Of a DNA stretch of 64,000 nt, positions 51,701 through 60,700 are shown piece after piece (position 1 is the first letter of the stretch; each line of letters opens with the position of its first letter). The notes below the pieces were generated by a model. It worked only from the letters and a program-made list of their open reading frames with translations. It was not told the origin of the DNA and did no database searches. The DNA comes from Apoda limacodes (taxonomy: Eukaryota; Arthropoda; Insecta; Lepidoptera; Limacodidae), in NCBI GenBank assembly GCA_946406115.1, contig OX291543.1, positions 34,746,815-34,810,814 on the forward strand, written 5' to 3'. A program made the translations under genes and the position numbers.

Positions 51701-54700
51701 AGTTCTCCGCGGTTTTCCTCCACAACGGAACGAGGGATGTTTGTACGACCCGTGTTATAAGCGTCTCAGCTACTGTCGTCTGCAAAGCATTGCACGTTGT
51801 TGTCGTCCAACATGTTATTGATATGCAGTAGAAACAGCGTAGGAGACAGCACAGAGCTTTGCGGGACACCAGCATTAACATCCATGCTATCAGAGCAACA
51901 ACCGTCAACTACGGTTCGTATGCGTCTGCCGGATAAAAAGCTAGCCACTCATTTACACAAACCCTCCTTGTCAACAAGAATTTACTTCTTAGTTGCAATA
52001 ATAAGAAATAATTCAGATAAACTTTGTGCAGTGGTAGTTTTTAAGGTTGTCTATGTGTATAATCTATGGGTCCTGGAACATGGAAGCTGATCAGCAAGCA
52101 ATCCCGAAGTTAGTTGCACAACACCTGGAGGTAAGCTGACCTGAGGGTGATTACCTAATATATTTTAAAACAATGGCCGATACAGAAATACTCGGGTGAG
52201 AGCAATTAAGGGTGGAGACAGCGACCGAAGCCTGTCCTAACAAATCCGATACCGAATTTCCACCAATTCCTCGTACAAAGTCAGCCCCAGATTGAGTCTC
52301 AACTTTAATTGCTCCACTAACCATTCCGACACTATACACCCTTGTGAGCCAGAGTCTGACATAGCTCGCATATTTACGTGTGAAACAACGCAAACCTGTG
52401 CGGTAGGGAGCAAAACCGTGAAAAGAGGGGCGAGGAATAGTAAAGGAGTGAAGGTTGCGAGTCAATACAGGAAGGGATTTGAAGAATGGGTAGGACTCAA
52501 CTCACGCGAAGGAAGATCAAATCTGGAAATGGGTGCTCAGTCTTCGTGAGGAGGATGCCTCAGGTTGGCGGAGGAAAGGACACTATAGGTCGGATTTACC
52601 GGTCGCACACACACAGTCCGCACCAAGGCACCTGTAGCACCAGCGTCGTGTACGCACAATGTTGCGTCGACCCTCGGGACGCACATTTACAAATATGGGG
52701 CAAACGGTCACAAAATGGTCCCTTCTGCGACGGTCAGAGTCTCCCCCGTAGGAGTACTCAAACCGGCTCCTCACGTCAACGGGCAGCTTTCCTACAACTA
52801 TGTGAAGGAGTAGAAAAGACCACTCCTCCACTGGCAGGCCCAAAGCCTTCAACGCATTGAATGCAACTAACAGGATGTTAAGTAACCCAATCCGTAGGTT
52901 TTTAACGTCCTGAACCCGTGGTAGCCCCAGAATGGCGGAGACATGCACGTCTGCCAATTGCCGCACATTCTGATATTGCTTATCCAGCAACACTCGTGCC
53001 ACCTTATAGCTGGCGTCGTCTAACGGGAGATGCTGGATATGGCTACGCAGTTCCCCATCCAACGAGGCCGAAAGGTATGCCAACTTCTGCGCTTGAGACA
53101 GTTCGGAGCGGGCGTCAACTAGGCTGACGAACATATTACGGAAGGAGGTCAACTGACTAACCGTTCCTGTAAACTTGGGAACATCTACCACCGGCAGCCT
53201 ACTCAGTAGTGTCGACGTTCCCAGGTTTGGGTCAGCGAGCCCCCGATCCGGCTGAGGCACGACGAGATCGCCTACAGTCTGTCTTATGTCGTCCGCTTTC
53301 TCCTCTGCCTGATCAATATCTAGGATCTTTGTACTTTTACTTAATTTTAAGACTAATATTTTCTTATATGTATTTTTTAGACTCCATATGTGCGTAAAAT
53401 AATTAGAATGTGTCTGTTTATGAGGGCCTGTGTGTTTTAAAAGCTTATTTTTGATAATTTAACAGTAAACTGTAGGTCGCAATAGAATTTACACACGCGT
53501 TTGAATTCTATTGACGATTTTCCGTACATCATAATAAAATGATTTGATGATGATGTATTGCAAAATGGAATTGAAATTTAGCTCTGGCAGGTGTTTTCAA
53601 TAATCGGATCCTTTATATTACAATCCGTGGTCCAAGCTTCATACGCAGTTTGCTTCAGTATTTTAGCTTCTCTGCCACGGTCGTTTTTTGACGCCAGCAG
53701 CTACTCGCGGGTTAGGAATAGAACAGAGGAACAGAGGGGGATCAGGGTCCCTTCCGCCCGCCGTGCCAGCAACCGTATCATCTGTGCCATGCTTCGGCAG
53801 TTCTAGTACCGCACCTTTTGTCCTCTTAGCTGTCTGTGCAGTGAATCCTCATCTTTAATCTAAATAACCCTATCAAAAAATATGGTAAGAAATAAAAGAA
53901 AAAGAGTTTATTCACCGGCCACTCCATCCACATTCAATGCGGATTTTTGCAACATTCACCATCCACCATCTAAAAACTGCGCAGCCGACCATTATTTATC
54001 TAATGGAGACGCAGATATCCTGCCCGGCCGACACATCATACCTTTATTATCCCGGCTACAAACTCGAGCACAATTTTGTCAGTCGTGCCGGTGTATGTAT
54101 GTTCGTCCGGGACGATATCTGCTGTCGCCGCTTTAGATATAGCCTTGAAGACAGGGACTTGTCGATATTGTAGGTGCGCGTAGATTACGGCGGCCACACT
54201 CGTATCTATGCGTGCTTTTACAGGTCTCATAGTGGTGACACGGACGTACGCTCGACTCTTCACGCACCTGAGTTTGACGACTGACAAAATTCTAGAGCAA
54301 TATCCCACAGCAGAACTAGTTATTTTGGGAGACTTCAACGTCCACCATCGTGAGTGGCTCAGTTCTCGAACCAATAACTATGCAGGGATATCTGCTCATG
54401 GATTTGCTCTGAGCTATGATTCTCTCAGCTGGTACTATCTCCAACGAGCATACCAGATATAGAGGACCATACAAGCTCCTTACTGGACCTTCTGCTAACT
54501 ACACGTCCGGACGGATATTCCATCTCAGTGGATGCGCCTTTAGGCTCCTTAAACCTCTCGTTCGACCTCAAGTGTCATGCACACAACCCGATCCATCTGG
54601 ACCAACTAATTGGCGTCGTGTGTGGCATTATAAGTTGGCAGACTGGGATGGATTGCGAGAATTTAATGCATCGTACCCGTGGAGGCATATCTGCTTTAGC

Positions 54701-57700
54701 TCAGAAGATCCTGACGTCCGCGCGGCCGCAGTCACTGATACAATCTTTGCTAGTATGGAATTTTATACTCCTAACCCGCAAGTTTTTGCCAGTGTCAAAA
54801 AATGACCGTGGTTTATTAGGTCTTGCAGAAAAGCTAAAATCCTTAAGCAAACTGCATATGAGGCTTGGACCACGGCTCGTAATAATAAGGATCCGAATAT
54901 TTCTAAGGTAAAACGCAAATTAAATGCTGCCTCGAGGTTCAGTAAGAAAGCATCTGCCAGAGCAAAATTCTAATTCATCGGCAAAATAGGTGGGCGACTT
55001 GCGAGCTATCCTTCTGGGAGTCGTGCTTTCTGGTCTACTAGCCTTTGAGAGTCAGGGCGAGGCATTGGCATGTAGCCTGCACGTAGCGAAGGCGTTCGAT
55101 AGGGTCTGGCACTGGGGTCTTCTATCGAAGTTGCCATCTTACGGAGTGCCCGAGGGTCTGTGCAAATGGGTGGCTAGCTTTTTGTCCGGAAGACGCATAC
55201 AAACCGTCATTGACGGTAGTTGCTCTGATAACATGGAAATTAATGCTGGTGTCCCCCGCAAGGCTCTGTGCTGTCTCCTACGCTCTTTCTCCTGCATATC
55301 AATGACATGTTATTCATCAACAACATACATTGCTATACAGATGACAGTGCTGGAGACTCTTTCCGTTGTGGAGGAAAACCGCGGAGAACTTGTGTCTCAA
55401 ATCGAAACTACACTGTCCAAGGTTTCTGACTGGGGAAGGGTAAACTTGGTCCGATTCAACCCTACAAAGACACAAGTCTGCACATTCACCGCTAAGAAAA
55501 CCCCAGTCACTGTAGTCCCACAATTCTAGAACACTACCCTCTCAATCTCCAAGAGCATTGGGATCCTTGGTGTCGACATCTCCAGCGATGTTCAGTTCCG
55601 AGATCATGATCATATCTTGTAGATAAGGTGAAGCTGGCGTTCAAAAAACTAGGTGTACTCAACAGAGCGAGGCAGTACTTCACGTCGGGGCAGATGTTAC
55701 TGCTTTACAAGTCGCAAGTTCCGCCCCATATGGAGTACCGCTGCCATCTCTGGGCGGGTGCACCCGGATACCAGCTTGGACCTTTTGACTCGGTTCAACG
55801 ACGGGCTGTAAGAATTGTCGACGATCCCAAACTGACTTGCCGTATCGAACCCTTAAGTCTGAGGAGAGACTTTGCCTCCATGTGTGTGTTATACCGCTTG
55901 TACAATAGTATGTGTTCTGAGGAATTGTTCGAAATGATCAGAGAAACTTCCTCCCGCGAACGCTTGGGTTGTGGAATGAGCTCCCTGCAAAGGTTTTCTC
56001 TAAGGACTACAGTATGGGGTTCTTCAAGAAAGAAGTTATTGGATTTTAGAATGGTCGGCAACGCGCGAGTGAAGCCTCTGGTGTTTCAAGCGTCCATAGG
56101 CTACAGTGACCGCTTACCATCAGGCGTACCTTGTGCTTGTTTGCCACCTTAGTGGTATTAAAAAAAAACGTGTACGATGCATAAAATTCATGCAATCTAT
56201 CCCAGACTTATAATGCCACACATTATGCTTGAGTCCGAACGAAACAGTGGTCCGAGGAGCCAAAAGGCGCATGCACTGAGATGAAGTACCCAGCATAAGG
56301 TCCAGTAAGTATCTCGTATGTTCCTCTTTATCTTTTTGTTGGAGAGTGTACTAGCTGAGATAATGCACAGGTCAAAGCAAATTCATGAGCAGATATCACT
56401 GCGTAGTTATTGGTTCGAGAACTGAGCCTCTCACGATGGTGGCCGTTAAAGTCTCCCAAAATAACTACTTCTGCTGTGGGATATTGCTCTAGAACTATGT
56501 CAGTCATCAAACTCAGGTGCGTCAAGAGTCGAGCTACGTCCGTGTTACCGCTATGAGACCTGTATAGGCACGCATGGATACGAGTTTGGCCGCCGTGGTC
56601 AACGCGCACCCACAATATCGACAAGTCCCTGTCGTCAAGGCTGTGAAGGCGGCGACAGCAGATATCCTCCCGGACGAACATACATACATTGGCACGACTC
56701 ACAAAATTGTGCTCGAGTTTGTAGCCGGGATAATATAGTTATGATGTTTCGGCCGGGCTTGATATCTATAATGGGATTTGTTCTTAGGAATTGTTTGAAA
56801 TGATGCCCACGGCTACTTTCTACCATCGCAAACTCGCCATTGTCAGGGACTTTAATCTTACTCTTTAAAACCTAAATGGTCGCGCACAGTGCGGTTCCAG
56901 AGAAACTTCCTCTCGCGAACGCTTAGGTTGTGGAATAAGCTCCCTGCCAAGGTTTTCCCTAAGGACTACTATGAGGTTCTTCAATAAAGAAGTTATTAGA
57001 TCTTTGAAAGGGTCGGCAACGCACGAGTGATACCCTAAGTTTTGTCACTTTTGCCTTTTGCCTTTGCCATCTTAGTGGTATAAAAAAAGTCGACTATGTG
57101 TGCTACTTGGGTTATGTTAAAAATGGATAAAATGCGAATTATTTTTGGTGTTTATGGACTGATCTCTTTAGAAGAAAAAACCATCTGCAATACAGGTACA
57201 GGTACGGCGTTGTTTGATTGCCGAAGACAAATGTTAGTAAGATATGAGGAAAAACTGAAGGGGGAAGTAAAACTGAAGGGGAAAGTAAAATTGAAAAGGG
57301 GAAGTAAAACTGAAGGGGGAAATAAAACTGAAGGGGAAAGTAAACATGAAGGGGAAAGTAAAACTGAAGGGGAAAGTAAAACTTAAAGGGGAAGTAAAAC
57401 TGAAGGGGGAAGTAAAACTGAAGGGGAAAGTAAAACTGAAGGGGGAAGAAGAACTTTATAGAGAAATTATATATAGCAATAAGAGTCGGTAATAGTTTTC
57501 GTCACAATAGTTCCGGATATAAAAGAATGCGGCTCGTGAGCTATTGAAAAACAGTGTTTGTTTAAGAAACATAAAACGAAACTGGATAATTGCGAGTTGA
57601 AGTCGTGCGGCGAGAGTTCCGCACCTAACAGTATTTTTAGAACCCAAGAAATTGTTCCAAATGATACAGCTGTCATAATATGATAACAGCCGAGGCCCGA

Positions 57701-60700
57701 AAAGAATGTAACCACTATGTTTTACCGGGGCCCAAGAAGGCACGTGCTTGTGATCCATTCGCATCAGTCTATCAGAAACACTGTGGGAAGTAAGGCAAGT
57801 CGGTCATGGTCAGTACCTGGTTAGGTGGTGACCGCATTATTTCACATTTTATTTAGCTCGTGCTTTGGAGGGCACGTTACGCTATTGCTCCTGGCTGTGT
57901 TGCCGTAATTTATTTATTTATTTATTTATATTTTTTTTTATTTATTTATTCGGAAGACCAAAGGCTTAAGCTAATTAAAACAAAACAAAAATAAGTATTG
58001 GACGCCAAGGTAGGTCCTCACAATTAGTATCTGCATAACTATAAATTAAGTACGAACATAAAAAAGACAATACCTACTTAAAATATTTCAAAAACTATAT
58101 AATTACATGTAATATTATACGGAAATCCAAAAAATACAATAACCAAAAATTCTAAAATGCAAATTTAAAAACAAAAAACAAAAAAAAAGATTATATTAAG
58201 AGTTAAGTTTAAAAAACTGATCAGTGAGTATACGCCTTACGCTCTCCACGCTCATGTCAAATAGATCTAAGTTTAAGGTTTTGCATAAATTATTAAATTT
58301 ATTGCAGACGCGCCACATGAAGGAATTTTGTCTATAATTCGTAGTTGCAAAGGGAATAAATAGAAGAGGGTTAGATCTTATAATCACCTTAGGAACATTG
58401 AGGTGAATTTTGGCTAAGAGATCCGAACAATCTACTACGCCAGAGGTTATTTTTAACAAATAAACAATATCGGCAATTTCACGACGTTTATAGAGGGGCA
58501 AAAAATGATGACGCCGACATGTGTCAAGGTAAAATTCAGATTTGAAGTCAAGTTTCAGGCGGTAGCACATATATCTAATGATTTTTTTTTGAATATTTTC
58601 TATGCGTGAGATGTAGATGTTATATTTGGGGCTCCAAATTTGAGACGCATATTCAAGATTGCTGCGGACAAAAGTGCAATACAAGATTTTAAAAGTCTTC
58701 GCTTTTCTGAAATTATTAGAATTCCGCATCACGAATCCAAGTGCCTTAGAGGCTAACTTGGTGTCATGCTGAACTCCTAAATCACGCACAGTTGATGTGC
58801 GCACTAAGATTTTTCCCTTTAGTTTGTAATCAGTAACAAGAGGATTGACCTTACGACTGAATGTGACAGTTGAACATTTAAAAGGATTTAAGTCTAAGCA
58901 ATTGGCAGTACAGTAGTCTTCAAGCCGAGCTAGGTCAGAGTGAAGGCTAGTTGCATCAGAGACTGACTTAATAGTTTTAAAAATTTTCATATCATCAGCG
59001 AAGCACAGTATTAGTGACGAGGACAAACATTTCTCTATGTCATTTATGAATATTATAAAAAGTAATGGACCCAACAAAGAACCTTGAGGGACGCCGCTAG
59101 GAATTGTTACCCAGCTTGAAATGTAATTGCTGATTACAACTGCTTGCGACCTATTGTCAAGATACGATGAAAACCATCTTATTATATTATATAATATGAC
59201 AGCAGTCGTTTGGCCAATTCGATGGCTTAACATCTCTATCATTCGAGTGGGCACTAGCTCGACAGACATCTGCAAATTTAAGGTGGGCTAGTGCGACGGG
59301 CTCTGACCTTAGCATCCTTTTCCAAGGAAAGGTCTGTGCCCCAGCAGTGGCGTATAACAGTTGAGGCAATCATTCAAAAACTGTAAATTTTATTTTTATT
59401 TCTTTTTTTGTAATCACAGATAGGTAAATAATTAAGTATTTTAGTATCAACCATCTTTATTTGCCTTCATACACAAACTTCGGAGATAAGGAACGGTAAT
59501 TGTGAAAACCAAATCCATTCTTCTTATTTATTAAAATTGGCTCGGTTATTTTACCCGACTGCCAAGGAAGATTAATGTTTATCGCGCGTATCTTTTATGT
59601 ATGTATGTAAATTTCTTTATTTCTTCGTATCTTTCAAACAGCTGCATGGATTTCCATAATTAAATTATTGTAAAATTTATCTTGATAGCCCAAGTGTTCT
59701 TAGATAATTGACGTCAACAAATCAAAATGTCGGATTTTATGCGCTTTAATGTACGAGCTAAAAAAATTAATTTTGCAAAACACTCGAGTGGGTATCAAAA
59801 TAAAGAGCTTAGAGAGACCATTTCGAAAATATATAACTTTAAGCCGATAACATAAGTAGTTAAAAAGTTAAAAACGACCGTATCATATAGACGGACACCG
59901 AAGTCTCACCATAAGGGTTCTTTTATTACCATTTTGGTTCGGAACCCTAAAAAGTGTGCAGACTATAGGAGGAAAACATTTATCTTAATAAAAAAATATA
60001 TCAATAGTACAACAAACATAAACACGCATTTCTTAGGATCCTTATTGCTACATACATTAGGATTTAGGACACATTCCTTAGAATCCTTGCTACATATATT
60101 AGAAGTTAGGACACATTCCTTAGGATACTTGCTACATTCATTAGAAGTAAGAAGTTAGGACACATTCTATAGGATCCTTGCTACATACATTAGAAGTTAG
60201 AAGTAAGGACACATTCCTCGGATCCTTGCTACATGCATTAGGAGTTAGGCGTTAGGACACATTCCTTAGGATACTTGCTACATACATTAGGAGTAAGGAG
60301 TTAAGACTCATTGCTTAAGATCCTTGCTTCATACATTATAGGAGTTAAAAGTTAGGACACATTCCATAGGATCCTTGCAACATACATTAGGAGTTAGGAC
60401 ACATTCCTTAGGATCCTTGCTACATACATTAAAAGTTAAAAGTTAGGACACATTCCTTAGGATCCTTACTACATACATTAGGAGTTAGGAGTTAGGACAT
60501 TTTCCTTAGGATACTTGCTCCATACATTAGGAGTTAGGAGTTAGGACACATTCCTTAGGATACTTGCTACATACATTAGGAGTACATTCCTCAAACTCCT
60601 ATCAATTTCGGCATTTTAACAAATAAATAGGAATTAGGATTGGAATTTTGTGTGTATAAAAAAGGAAGTTTTTTTGATTTACAGTTAAATAATAGCCGTT

